This document shows, piece by piece, positions 33,099 to 41,676 of a DNA stretch of 64,000 bases. Location: the NCBI RefSeq assembly GCF_036010665.1, contig NZ_CP108581.1, positions 1,022,001 to 1,086,000 of the forward strand, written 5' to 3'. Source of the stretch: Microbispora sp. NBC_01189 (lineage in GTDB: Bacteria > Actinomycetota > Actinomycetes > Streptosporangiales > Streptosporangiaceae). The translations under genes were made by a program, and so were the position numbers. The first letter of the stretch is position 1; each line of letters starts with the position of its first letter. The notes under the pieces are model-generated. The model was given only the letters and a program-made list of their open reading frames with translations, was not told where the DNA came from and made no database searches.

Positions 33099-36000
33099 GG
33101 CGACACCCGGAAGCCGTTGCCGTACTCGACGGGCCGCCCACCCACTCCGGCGCCCGGCACGGGCACCTCGCCGAGCACGGCGCGTACGGCGTCGAGCCCC
33201 CGGGTGCGCCACACGTGGTCGAGGTCGGCGAGGTTCCAGCAGCGCACGGCACGCAGCGAGACGGCCCTGATCCCGGTGCGCCGCACCACTCCCCTGGCGG
33301 CCAGCAGCCACGACCCGAACACCGTCGCGGCCGTGTGCGCCTGCACCGACTCGAAGAAGGTCAGGTCGATCGGGCCGGTGGAGTCGTCCAGGGTGGTGAA
33401 GATGACCCGCTGGCCCGAACGCACGGCGGGCGTCTGGGTGGCGACCTTGACCCCCGCGACCAGGATCTCCGCGCCGTTGCGCTGCCGCAGCAGGTCTGCC
33501 GCCCTCGTCACGCCGAGCGCGTCGAGCAGGTCGTGGTAGAAGTCCATGACGTGGTGGCTGACGTCCATGCCGAGGATCGACAGCTCCGCCTCGACGGCCT
33601 CGGCCTCGGTCATCTCCGGCAGCTCGCCGGGCGCGACCCGCTCGGTGAACCCCATCGGTAGCTGCCCCGCCGCGCCGGTGGCGCCGCGGTCGAGCGCGCC
33701 GACCTGGGCGATCAGGTCGCGCCTGGTCAGCCGTCCGGGCCGCCAGCGCGGCTCCCCCGGGCGCAGGCCGTGCAGCGCGTCGAACCCGCCGACCTCCACG
33801 ATCCGCTCGGCGACCGGCCGGGAGGGCCGGGCCCGCTCCCAGAAGTCCGCGAGCGAGGTGTACGGCCGGCCGGCGACCATACGGTCCACCTCGGCCTCGC
33901 TCACCCCCCGTACGGCCGAGAACGGCACCCGCAGGCCGAACCCACCGCCGAACCCACCGCCGTACCCCCCGCCGAACCCCCCGCCGAACCCGCTGCCGAA
34001 CCCGCTGCCGAACCCCCCGACGCCGTCCCGCACCGGTTCCGTACGCTCGACCAGCCAGGTCTTCCCCGAGTGGCTGACGTCGAGGGGAAGGACGTCCACG
34101 CCGCACCGGCGGGCCTCGTCGAGGATCACCCGGCTCGGGTACATGCCGGGGTCGTGAGTGAGCACGCCCGCGAGGAACGCGGCGGTGTGGTGCCGCTTGA
34201 GCCAGGCCGACTGGTAGGTGGGCAGCGCGAACGCCGCCGCGTGCGCCTTGCAGAACCCGAACCCGCCGAACGCGTCGAGCACCCGCCACGCCTGCTCGAC
34301 GACGTCGGGGGCATACCCCTTCTCCCGGGCGAGCGGCACGAACCACGCCTGCACGGCCTCGCGGCCCTCCGGCGTCCCGAGGGCGCGGCGGGCCCGGTCC
34401 GCCTCCGCCAGCCCCGCCCCGGTCATGACGTCGATGACCTTCATGACCTGCTCGTGGAAGACGACCACTCCGTTGGTCTCGCGGAGCGCCTCGCGCAGCG
34501 ACTCGTGCGGATAACGCGCCTCCCTGAAGCCGTGCCGGGTCTCCAGGTACGGCGTGACCATGTCGGAGTTGACCGGTCCCGGGCGGAACAGCGAGATGTC
34601 CACGATCAGGTCGTGCATCGTGCGCGGCTCCAGCTTGGCGACCAGCTCGCGCTGTCCCGGCGACTCGATCTGGAAGCAGCCGATCGTACGGCTGAGGCGG
34701 ATCATGTCGTAGGTGTCGCGGTCGTCGCGGGGCACGGCTTCCAGGTCGATCCGCCGGCCCTCGACCCGCTCCACCTCCTGGAGGGCGTAGGCGAGGGCCG
34801 ACTGCATGCGCACGCCGAGCACGTCGAGCTTGAGCAGGCCCGCGTCCTCGACGTCGTCCTTGTCGAACTGCGACATCGGGAACTCCAGCAGGCTGCGCTC
34901 GACCGGGGTGCGGTCGCGCAGCGTGGAGTTGCCGATCAGCACGCCGCAGGGGTGCAACGCGATGTGCCGGGGCAGCCCGTCGAGCCGCTCGGCCAGCCGG
35001 AACACGGCCTGGAGCGACCGGTCGTTCAGCCCGCTGTCCCGCAACTCGGGCAGGTCGGACAGCGCGGCCCTGATCTGCCTGGCCCGCACCTGCGGGAACG
35101 CCTTGGCGATGACGTCGATCTCGTGCGGCGGCAGGCCCATGGCCGCTCCGACGTCCCTGATCGCGCTGCGGGCGCGGTAGGTCTCCATCATCGACACGCA
35201 GGCCACCCGGTCCTCGCCGTACCGGCCGAGGATCGCGCGATAGCAGTCGAGGCGGCGGGCGGACTCCACGTCGAGGTCGATGTCGGGCAGGCCCGGACGG
35301 CCCTCGGACAGGAAGCGCTCCATCAGCAGGCCGTGTTCGAGCGGGTTCACCTCGCCGACGCCGATCAGGTAGTTGACCAGGCTGCCGGCTCCCGATCCGC
35401 GGATCGCGCACCGCACGCCCATCGCCCGGATCATGTCGGTGATGCCGACGACAGCGGTGAAATATCCCGACAGCCGCTTCCGCTCGATGATCCCCAGCTC
35501 GGCCGCCAGGCGGTCGCGGGCCTCCGCCGAGCGGTCCAGGCCCCGCCGGGCCAGCCCCTCCTCGCACCGGCGGCGCAGAAGGGGGACCGGGTCCTCGCCG
35601 ACCTCCGGCAGGTGCAGCCGGGGCCGTTCGGGTTCGAGCATGGGCACGATCTCGACGGGGTCGAGCACGCACCGCTCGGCCACCCGGCGGGTCTCGGCCA
35701 GCAGCCGCCCGGCCCGGCCGGGGTCGCCGCCGCAGATCCGCGCGGCCACCCGCGCCATCTCCGCGCCGTCCTTCAGGTACGCGTGGGCCGTGGGGTCGTC
35801 GAGGTGCCGCCCGTCGAGGGGCACGAGCTTGCGCGCCGCGTCGAGCACGTTGCCCACCTGGTGGTCGGCGGCGTCCAGGTAGCGGACCGCGTTGGTCAGC
35901 ACGACCGGCACGCCCATCGAGTCGGCCAGCCCGATCATGCGGGCGGCGACGTTCGCGTCGCGGTAGCCGTACAGGTCGGAGACCTCGACGACCAGATCGG

Positions 36001-36610
36001 GGAGCACCGCGCGCCAGGCGGCCAGCAGGGCGCGGGCCTGGTCGTCGCGCCGCTCGGCCACCGCGCGCCCGAAGCCGGAGCGGGGCCCGAGCAGCACGGT
36101 CAGGCGCGGCCCGCCGTCCGGGCCGGTCGCGTGCTCGGCGATCATCCCCGGCGTGACGTACGGCTCGCCGCGCTCCCCCGCCGCGTGCGCGGCGGTGACG
36201 AGACGGCACAGCGCGGCCCAGCCGTCGGCGCGCGCGAGCACGACGACCCGCGCCGGCTCGCCCGGCGTCCTCCGTACGGCACGCCGGCCCGGCGCCGGCG
36301 GGTCCGCGCCGAGAGCGAGGTCCACTCCGGCGACCGGGCGGACGCCCCGCTCGTGGCACGCCCTGACGTGCTTGATCGCGCCGTAGAGGCCGTCGCGGTC
36401 GGTCAGCGCCAGCGTGTCCGCGCCCTGCTCGGCGGCCCGCCGGACGAGGGCGCCGGGGAACGCGGTGCCGTACCGCAGCGAGAAGGCCGACGCCACGTGC
36501 AGGTGAGCGAAGGGCGGCCCCTGGAGCGTTCCCATCGACTCCAGGCCCACTGTTTCGAGGCCCACCGTTTCGAGGCCCACCGTTTCGAGGCCCATCGATT
36601 CCGGACCCAT
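32975..36610 (-). CDS. dnaE2: Error-prone DNA polymerase DnaE2
   Basis: A 1211-residue C-family polymerase. The N-terminal PHP domain begins FAHLHVASAFSLRYGTAFP. The palm has the catalytic acidic motif GLPDIDLDVE, and ISLFRPGPVNSDMV and GFGFCKAHAAAFA are typical of DnaE2. The OB-fold region follows (AEILVAGVKVATQTPAV). DnaE2 performs translesion synthesis with ImuB in the SOS response. Two unusual in-frame repeat tracts occur: GLETV-type pentads at the N-terminus and seven GGFG-type tetrads near residue 870. ATG 36610 overlaps the DUF6504 stop (TGATG), implying coupling; ATG 36535 after the pentads is an alternative. A LexA box precedes the operon. The 3' end overlaps a convergent gene by 124 bases. 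Confidence 0.95.
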   Translation of the reverse strand: MGPESMGLETVGLETVGLETVGLESMGTLQGPPFAHLHVASAFSLRYGTAFPGALVRRAAEQGADTLALTDRDGLYGAIKHVRACHERGVRPVAGVDLALGADPPAPGRRAVRRTPGEPARVVVLARADGWAALCRLVTAAHAAGERGEPYVTPGMIAEHATGPDGGPRLTVLLGPRSGFGRAVAERRDDQARALLAAWRAVLPDLVVEVSDLYGYRDANVAARMIGLADSMGVPVVLTNAVRYLDAADHQVGNVLDAARKLVPLDGRHLDDPTAHAYLKDGAEMARVAARICGGDPGRAGRLLAETRRVAERCVLDPVEIVPMLEPERPRLHLPEVGEDPVPLLRRRCEEGLARRGLDRSAEARDRLAAELGIIERKRLSGYFTAVVGITDMIRAMGVRCAIRGSGAGSLVNYLIGVGEVNPLEHGLLMERFLSEGRPGLPDIDLDVESARRLDCYRAILGRYGEDRVACVSMMETYRARSAIRDVGAAMGLPPHEIDVIAKAFPQVRARQIRAALSDLPELRDSGLNDRSLQAVFRLAERLDGLPRHIALHPCGVLIGNSTLRDRTPVERSLLEFPMSQFDKDDVEDAGLLKLDVLGVRMQSALAYALQEVERVEGRRIDLEAVPRDDRDTYDMIRLSRTIGCFQIESPGQRELVAKLEPRTMHDLIVDISLFRPGPVNSDMVTPYLETRHGFREARYPHESLREALRETNGVVVFHEQVMKVIDVMTGAGLAEADRARRALGTPEGREAVQAWFVPLAREKGYAPDVVEQAWRVLDAFGGFGFCKAHAAAFALPTYQSAWLKRHHTAAFLAGVLTHDPGMYPSRVILDEARRCGVDVLPLDVSHSGKTWLVERTEPVRDGVGGFGSGFGSGFGGGFGGGYGGGFGGGFGLRVPFSAVRGVSEAEVDRMVAGRPYTSLADFWERARPSRPVAERIVEVGGFDALHGLRPGEPRWRPGRLTRRDLIAQVGALDRGATGAAGQLPMGFTERVAPGELPEMTEAEAVEAELSILGMDVSHHVMDFYHDLLDALGVTRAADLLRQRNGAEILVAGVKVATQTPAVRSGQRVIFTTLDDSTGPIDLTFFESVQAHTAATVFGSWLLAARGVVRRTGIRAVSLRAVRCWNLADLDHVWRTRGLDAVRAVLGEVPVPGAGVGGRPVEYGNGFRVSPYSDNGAPPAAREGRLPGPPGEPQRRLWHASSGSSGTPPGR
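33936..34019. repeat. 12-bp coding minisatellite inside dnaE2
   Basis: Seven copies of a 12-bp unit close to CCGAACCCACCG on the plus strand. On the coding strand each gives a four-residue unit GGFG, SGFG or GGYG, producing an aromatic-glycine tract between the catalytic part and the OB fold. Copy number is likely to vary among relatives. Confidence 0.85.
36544..36603. repeat. 15-bp tandem repeats at the 5' end of dnaE2
   Basis: Four copies of a 15-bp unit (GCCCACCGTTTCGAG with few changes) encode GLETV, GLETV, GLETV and GLESM if translation starts at 36610. If it starts at 36535 the array would be a translated-through or untranslated leader. The array covers the region where the true start is ambiguous. 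Confidence 0.85.
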
Positions 36611-36876
36611 CAGTCCCAGGCCCTCAGGAGGAGCCAGCCGTCGCTCGCGGTGTCGAAGCGCAGCTCATAGGTCCCCACCTCCCTGCCGGCCGCCGCCCCC
36701 ACCCGCCAGAAGCGCCGCTCCCCGGGATCGGCGTCCGAGGTCTTCCACCATTCCCGGGCGACCACCCAGTGATCCTGGATCTCACGGACGGTGTAGAGCC
36801 GGTCACGCCAGACGAACTGCACAGGCTGCCCGTCCCGCACCCACACCTCGATCGGATCGCCGTAAAGTCTGCTCAA
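36610..36876 (-). CDS. DUF6504 family protein, SOS mutagenesis operon
   Basis: A small protein of about 88 residues (starting SRLYGDPIEVWVRDGQPVQFVWRDRLY, with REIQDHWVVAREWW and a closing FDTASDGWLLLRAWD). The family is typically encoded beside imuB or dnaE2 in actinomycetes. Here it directly precedes dnaE2 with a TGATG overlap. The TTG at 36876 has GGAGAAGGAG immediately ahead; a GTG at 36906 would add ten residues. No imuB is seen nearby. Its job in the mutasome is unknown; the context implies co-expression with DnaE2 under LexA. Confidence 0.88.
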   Translation of the reverse strand: MSRLYGDPIEVWVRDGQPVQFVWRDRLYTVREIQDHWVVAREWWKTSDADPGERRFWRVGAAAGREVGTYELRFDTASDGWLLLRAWD

Positions 36877-36951
36877 GACTCCTTCTCCCTGTGGCTTCGT
36901 GGCCACCCGGGGGAAGACGGGCGGATGATTCGGGCAGAATCGCCGCTACTT

Positions 36952-36964
36952 CGAACATACGTTC
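36952..36964. promoter_or_regulatory. LexA (SOS) box
   Basis: CGAACATACGTTC matches the Gram-positive/actinobacterial SOS operator GAAC-N4-GTTC perfectly (GAAC 36953-36956, GTTC 36961-36964). It lies about 75 bases upstream of the DUF6504-dnaE2 operon, in the place expected for LexA repression and RecA-dependent induction after DNA damage. Confidence 0.88.
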
Positions 36965-37066
36965 ACAGGGGGCCGAACGCAAGTCGGCGCGGCGCCTTCC
37001 GGCCGTCCGTTTCGGGAGGCGTTCGCCACACCCACGTTCCACGCCCGAGCAGCGGTCACCGGCCCG

Positions 37067-38296
37067 TCATCCGGCCGTCCAGATCCCGCTCCCCCGGTAC
37101 GGCGGCTCCTCACGCTCGGTGCCGTCCGCCGCCACCGCCCAGACGCGCGCCGTCCCCGGCTCCCTGACGACGGACGCCACCCGGGTGTGCCCGAGCGGAC
37201 CCGCCGGAAACGTCCCGTGCGTCCATTTGCCGCCCGACAGGTGACCGACCGCCGTGTTCCACTCGTTCTTCGCGTAGAACAGCCAGAGCCCGCCCCGGCC
37301 GTCGGCCTCCAGCCGCAGGCGGGGGTCGAGCCCGGGCTCGGGCGGCAGGCTGTAGCTCCACCGTCCGTTCTCCCGCCGAAGAAGCAGCGTGCGGCCGCAG
37401 AAGGTGACGTCCTCCTCCTCGGTGCTGCAGACCCACGCGACCCAGCCGGCGGCCGCCACCCGGCCCGACTCGTCCACCGCGAGGTCCACGAGCTCGGAGA
37501 GCTGGTTCCGGTGCAGCGCGGGAACCGCGGGGAGCGGGACAGTGCTCCAGGACCAGCCGTTCCACCGGGCGACGGCCGCCCGGCCACGGCTCGAACCGGC
37601 CACCCAGACCTCGCCGCCGGGCAGGCCGTCCACGTCTTTCGCGACCAGCGGCGGCCGTGCCGTACGCCAGGCGGCGCCGTCCCAGTGCCGCAGATCGGCC
37701 CGGGAGCTCCAGGGCTCCTCGGCTCCCCCGGCTCCGTCCAGGAAGTTGGCGTTCAGGATCGCCCAGACGTCGCCGGGGGCCGCCGCGTGCACCCGCTCCG
37801 GCTCCCCACCCGGGCCGGGTGCCGTTGTCCACCTCCGCCCGTTCCAACGCGCGGCGGTCCGGTCCCCGAACAGCCACACGTCGCGGTCGGAGGCGGCGGC
37901 GACGGCACGCGGCTCGTCCACCGGTGGAGCCGCGACCACCCGCCACCGCCCGCCGTCCCCGCGCAGCAGCAGCGGCGCACTCGTCTCGGGCCCGCACGCG
38001 CGGGGCACCCGGGTCCCGGCCGCCCACACGGTCTTCTCGCGGGTGACGGCCAGGCCCGTGAGACGGTCGCGGTAGTCGTAGTACACGCCCCGCCACTCTC
38101 CGCCTTCCGCGCCGCCCGGCCGAGGTGTCGGCGAACCCGCCAGGCAGGAGGGCGACGGGCGCTCCTCCGCGGCGGGTTCGCCACCCATGGCGTCGGCCTC
38201 GTTCCAGGTCTCGAGATCGCGGGGCAGAGTCGACCCGCACGCCGCCAGCGTCATCGCGGCCAGCGCCGCCGTCACGCCCCGAATCCACGTCCGCAC
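37067..38296 (-). CDS. Secreted lipoprotein with beta-propeller-like repeats
   Basis: A 409-residue protein. The N-terminus is a lipoprotein signal: charged start, hydrophobic TAALAAMTLAAC with lipobox LAAC, then Gly-Ser. The mature part has repeated strands ending in short tryptophan motifs (VWAAGT, DVWLFGD, DVWAILN, EVWVAGS, LWLFYAK, VWAVAAD), each preceded by RW-type strands, like a six-bladed propeller or kelch-like sensor. Six cysteines suggest disulfides. GTG 38296 is chosen for the signal peptide. It is divergent from the hydrolase pseudogene and shares its intergenic region with the TetR-type operator. Function is unknown. Confidence 0.78.
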   Translation of the reverse strand: MRTWIRGVTAALAAMTLAACGSTLPRDLETWNEADAMGGEPAAEERPSPSCLAGSPTPRPGGAEGGEWRGVYYDYRDRLTGLAVTREKTVWAAGTRVPRACGPETSAPLLLRGDGGRWRVVAAPPVDEPRAVAAASDRDVWLFGDRTAARWNGRRWTTAPGPGGEPERVHAAAPGDVWAILNANFLDGAGGAEEPWSSRADLRHWDGAAWRTARPPLVAKDVDGLPGGEVWVAGSSRGRAAVARWNGWSWSTVPLPAVPALHRNQLSELVDLAVDESGRVAAAGWVAWVCSTEEEDVTFCGRTLLLRRENGRWSYSLPPEPGLDPRLRLEADGRGGLWLFYAKNEWNTAVGHLSGGKWTHGTFPAGPLGHTRVASVVREPGTARVWAVAADGTEREEPPYRGSGIWTAG

Positions 38297-38345
38297 ACCC
38301 GTAGGACGCCCCCATCCGGCATCCGGTTCTGCCAAAGCCGCGTTA

Positions 38346-38361
38346 GGATACGACTGTATCC
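38346..38361. promoter_or_regulatory. Palindromic operator, probably for the TetR regulator at 39315
   Basis: GGATAC-GACT-GTATCC is a perfect 6-4-6 palindrome in the 88-base gap between the divergent lipoprotein and hydrolase genes, 23 bases before the hydrolase ATG. The tetR gene is the last gene of the hydrolase operon, so autoregulation is the simplest reading. Confidence 0.55.
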
Positions 38362-38384
38362 ATTCAGAGGGGACGAGGTGCACG

Positions 38385-39305
38385 ATGCGTACACCCGACC
38401 GGCCGTCGGCCTTCACCGGCGACTCCGCGCGTGACAGGTACCACGCCGTCTATGACCGGGTGCTCGGCGAGCTGTGGCCGGTGCCGGTGGACGCCGTCGA
38501 CATCGAGACCCGCGCCGGCCGTGTGCGGATCCTCCGGGCTGGGCCCGCGACGGGGGATCCCGTGGTCCTCCTGGCCGGCGCCGGCGGGAACGCACTGGCC
38601 TGGTACCGCTACATCGAGCCGCTGGCGCGCACGCGCCCGATCCTCGCCGTCGACCCGCTCGGCGAACCCGGCCGCTCGGTCCAGACGCGGCCGCTCGCGA
38701 CCGGCGCCGAGGTCGGCGGCTGGGTCACCGACGTCCTGGCCGCGGCCGGAGCCGAGCGCGCGCATGTGGTGGGTTCCTCGTACGGCGGCTGGACCGCGGT
38801 GGAACAGCAGCGCGGCGGGGGCGGCCGGGTTGCGGCGCTGACACTGGTGGACCCGGGCGGCTTCGCGCCGTTGCCCGGGCGGTTCATCCGGTGGGCCCTC
38901 GCCGGGGCCGTCGCCTCCGTCCTTCCTCGTACGTCGCGCCACCGCATGGCCGGCGTGGTGGACAACGGGGTGCTGCGCGAAGATGGGCTGGTGGAGCTGA
39001 TGCGGGCCGGCTGATCCTTCCGCCGGCGTGTGCCCGTCCCGCCCGCCTACACCGACGAGCAGATACGCGAGGTGTCCGTACCCGTGCAGGTGCTGCTGGG
39101 CGCCCGCAGCGCGCTGCTCGACGCGGAGGCGGTGGCCGCGCGGCTGGCCGGCGTCGCGCCGTCCTGGCGGGTCGAGATCGTGCCCGGCACCGGGCACGCG
39201 CTGCCCGCCGAGGCGCCGGACCTGGTCGTCGAGCGGATCCTCGCCTTCCCCGGCCATGTCCGGGCCGAGAACGCGACGCCGAAGCACGGCACGGACGGGG
39301 GCTAG
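38385..39305 (+). pseudogene. Alpha/beta hydrolase gene interrupted by an in-frame TGA
   Basis: From ATG 38385 the frame encodes a standard alpha/beta hydrolase: oxyanion region VVLLAGAGGN, nucleophile elbow VVGSSYGGW, cap region, then ELMRAG and TGA (39012-39014). The same frame continues without a shift as SFRRRVPVPPAYTDEQI through a second half with LLGARSALLDAE and the catalytic-His motif VPGTGHALPAEAP to TAG at 39305. A single base change therefore splits the enzyme between its nucleophile and its histidine, and neither half should be active. An ORF beginning at 39030 could still be translated. A tetR gene follows 9 bases later. Confidence 0.8.
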
Positions 39306-39314
39306 GAAAACGGC

Positions 39315-39935
39315 ATGCCGAAACAGGTGGACCACGACGAGCGGCGGCGGCGGTTGACCGAGGCCCTGCTGCGCATCGCCGGCACCCGCGGCCTGCAGGC
39401 CGTGTCGATGCGTGAGATCGCCGCCGAGGCCGGTGTCTCGCTGCGCGTCGTCCAGTACTACTTCACGAACAAGCAGGCCCTGCTCGACTCCGGCCTCGCC
39501 GAGCTGGGCGCCCGCATGGACCGCCGGGTCCGGCAGCGGGCCGCGGCCACCACGGGCGGGCCGTCCACGCGAGATCTCTTCGCCGCCGTGCTCGGCGCGA
39601 TCCTTCCCTCCGACGAGCAGAGCCGGCTGGACTCCCTGGCCTGGACCGCCTACTACACCGCCGCCCTCACCGACCCGGCCCTCGCCGCGACCGGGCTCAC
39701 GCTGCCCAACGCGCTGGAAGACTTCCTCACCACCCGGCTCACCACCGCGCAGCAGGCCGGGGACATCACCCCTGACCGCGACCCGCGCACGGAGGTCGCC
39801 GCCCTTCTGGCGCTCGCCAACGGCCTGACCTCCAGCGTCCTCAGCCGACAACGCAGCCACGAGGACGCCGCCGCGATCGTCGACTACCACCTCGACCGCC
39901 TCTTCGGACCGGCAGCCGCCCTGCCTCACCGGTGA
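39315..39935 (+). CDS. TetR-family transcriptional regulator
   Basis: A 206-residue repressor. Its N-terminal helix-turn-helix is intact ([43 protein letters not shown], residues about 14-57), and the C-terminal ligand domain is TetR_C-like. It closes the operon that begins with the interrupted hydrolase and probably binds the GGATAC/GTATCC palindrome at 38346. Its end overlaps the convergent membrane-GNAT gene by ten bases. The ligand is unknown. Confidence 0.93.
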   Translation: MPKQVDHDERRRRLTEALLRIAGTRGLQAVSMREIAAEAGVSLRVVQYYFTNKQALLDSGLAELGARMDRRVRQRAAATTGGPSTRDLFAAVLGAILPSDEQSRLDSLAWTAYYTAALTDPALAATGLTLPNALEDFLTTRLTTAQQAGDITPDRDPRTEVAALLALANGLTSSVLSRQRSHEDAAAIVDYHLDRLFGPAAALPHR

Positions 39936-40936
39936 GTCTGGGTTCCTCTGGACATGACGTACTTGCGCACGCCCGGGTCGTGCGGGTGGACTTCGTACGC
40001 GCCCGTGCGCTCGAATCCGAGCCGCCGGTACACCCGTTCGGCGGAATCGTTGCCGCCGACGACCCACAGCTCCACCTGGGAGCGTCCCGTCTCCCGGGCC
40101 CAGGCGACCACTTCCAGCGCGAGGCGCTCGGCGATCCGGCCGCCTCTGGCCTCGGGACGCACCCACATGCCGAAGAGCTCCACGACCCCGGTCCGGTCGG
40201 CCGAGGTCCGGCCCGCGGCGACACCGACCGGCACGTCGGCGTCGAACGCGGCTACCTTGACACCGTCCTCGGTCCACGTGCGCCACCGCGCCTCGTCGTA
40301 GGCCCGTTCCTCTTCGGGGTCCCCGTGGAAGATGGCGGGCGCGTCGGCGAGTGCCGCCAGCCGGAGACGACGCCAGGTACGCCAGTCCTCGCCGCCGAGA
40401 CGGCGTACGACAACCGCATTCATCCGTCCTCCCACTGCGGGCGCGTACTTCTCACGCCTGGCGATCAGGCCGATGACCATGGCCGAGCCGTACGCGAAGA
40501 ACGGCCAGCCGGACGGCCGGCCCGGCCCCGGCCCGTCAGCGACGATCGTCACTCCCGCCACGATCACGGCCGCGGCGAGGACCCAGCCCATGACAAGCCC
40601 CGCCGAACGGGTGCGCCGCCACATCAGCAGGAAGGCCAAGACCACGGCGTTGACGATCCCCGGCCAGGACAGCAGGACGTAATCCCAGCCGTAGGCGTAG
40701 TCCCACCCGTAGGTGGGGTCATCCGGTGGCTGACCGGCGGGCGCGTCCTTCAACAGCCTCAGCAGGACAGCCGCAAGAGACAGGGGAAAGGCCATCACGC
40801 GCATGACCAGCACCCCGTAGAAGGCACCGCCTAGAGAGTCGTCGGTCAGCCAGACAAGCGTGATCACAGCCGCCGCGTACGAGCAGGCGATCAACGGGAT
40901 CCCCACGCCCCGGACCCTGGCGATGATCGCGATCAT
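39926..40936 (-). CDS. Membrane protein fused to a GNAT acetyltransferase
   Basis: One open frame of 336 residues. Residues about 1-165 have four hydrophobic helices (for example [19 protein letters not shown] and [26 protein letters not shown]), reminiscent of SCO4225-type actinomycete membrane proteins. After [13 protein letters not shown], the last 165 residues are a complete GNAT enzyme ([14 protein letters not shown], motif A-like [36 protein letters not shown]). An internal ATG (40423) with GGGAGGACGG upstream could start the GNAT separately. The layout is either a true fusion or two genes that lost the stop between them. The upper start at 40936 has a G-rich leader. Confidence 0.8.
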   Translation of the reverse strand: MIAIIARVRGVGIPLIACSYAAAVITLVWLTDDSLGGAFYGVLVMRVMAFPLSLAAVLLRLLKDAPAGQPPDDPTYGWDYAYGWDYVLLSWPGIVNAVVLAFLLMWRRTRSAGLVMGWVLAAAVIVAGVTIVADGPGPGRPSGWPFFAYGSAMVIGLIARREKYAPAVGGRMNAVVVRRLGGEDWRTWRRLRLAALADAPAIFHGDPEEERAYDEARWRTWTEDGVKVAAFDADVPVGVAAGRTSADRTGVVELFGMWVRPEARGGRIAERLALEVVAWARETGRSQVELWVVGGNDSAERVYRRLGFERTGAYEVHPHDPGVRKYVMSRGTQTHR

Positions 40937-41005
40937 CTGATGCCCCCTGTCCGACGCCGTAGTTGTGATTCTGTGCAAGAGGATCCCATCGGCGGCCATG
41001 GCCGA

Positions 41006-41581
41006 TCATGCGCGGGTGCGGAGACCTTCGAGGAGGAAGGTGAGGTAGCGGCGGGCGGTCGCCGCGCGGTCCTCGGTGCCGGTGGCCGGGTGGACGGTCG
41101 CCGCGAACGCCACCCCGCACATCAGCGGCAGCATGTCGGCCCGGGTCACGCCCGGGTCGATCACGCCGGCCGCGCGTGCCCGGTCGAGGAGCTCCCCGAA
41201 CAGTACGGCGAGCCGTTCCTTCAGCTCGCCGACGTGCGGGAGGGCGTTCACCGGTGCGGCGAACACCGGGGAGATCGACGCGTCGGTGATCTGGGCGTCG
41301 GCGGCCGCGAACAGGAAGTCGCGCAGCGTCGCCCAGGGGTCGCCGCCGGACAGCCCCCGCTCGGCGTGCGCGACCAGGGCTTCGAGCCCGGGTGTGGCGA
41401 CGGTTTCGAGCAGCGCCTCCGGTGTGGGGAAGTGCCGGTAGACCGTGGCCACCCCGACCGAGGCGGCCCGCGCCACGTCGTTGAGCTGGATCGGCGTTCC
41501 CTCGTCCACGAGCCGGCGGCCCACCTCGACGATGCGTTGCCAGTTGCGGGCGGCGTCCTTGCGGAGCGGGGCGGTGGGCAT
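41006..41581 (-). CDS. TetR-family repressor, divergent from a hydrolase operon
   Basis: A 191-residue regulator. N-terminal helix-turn-helix: IVEVGRRLVDEGTPIQLNDVARAASVGVATVYRHFPTPEALLETV. The C-terminal part resembles the SbtR/TetR_C_33-type domain (PHVGELKERLAVLFGELL). It is divergent from the alpha/beta hydrolase at 41677. Two inverted repeats between the two genes fit as its operators, so it probably represses itself and the hydrolase operon. Confidence 0.93.
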   Translation of the reverse strand: MPTAPLRKDAARNWQRIVEVGRRLVDEGTPIQLNDVARAASVGVATVYRHFPTPEALLETVATPGLEALVAHAERGLSGGDPWATLRDFLFAAADAQITDASISPVFAAPVNALPHVGELKERLAVLFGELLDRARAAGVIDPGVTRADMLPLMCGVAFAATVHPATGTEDRAATARRYLTFLLEGLRTRA

Positions 41582-41595
41582 GTCCCAAGCATAAC

Positions 41596-41647
41596 CGGAT
41601 AGCTCATCCGATTCGTGCTACAGTGAAACGGATGAGTCATCCGTTTC
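41596..41647. promoter_or_regulatory. Two operator palindromes between tetR and the hydrolase operon
   Basis: The main site has perfect 11-bp arms, GAAACGGATGA (41625-41635) and TCATCCGTTTC (41637-41647), around one central base. A weaker copy, CGGAT-AGCTC-ATCCG (41596-41610), shares the same CGGAT/ATCCG core and lies nearer tetR. The pair spans the 95-base intergenic region. Confidence 0.8.
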
Positions 41648-41676
41648 TGGCGGACCATTTTCCCTAGGAGATCCCT

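Noticed and set aside
32487-36670. Very long open frames overlapping dnaE2 in other frames on both strands
   Set aside because: They arise from high third-position GC in dnaE2; their products are Arg/Pro/Ala-rich with no domain.
39012-39014. Programmed stop-codon read-through or selenocysteine in the hydrolase
   Set aside because: Nothing in the context suggests a selenocysteine element or a read-through signal, and the family needs no residue of that kind there; a nonsense mutation or sequencing error is simpler.
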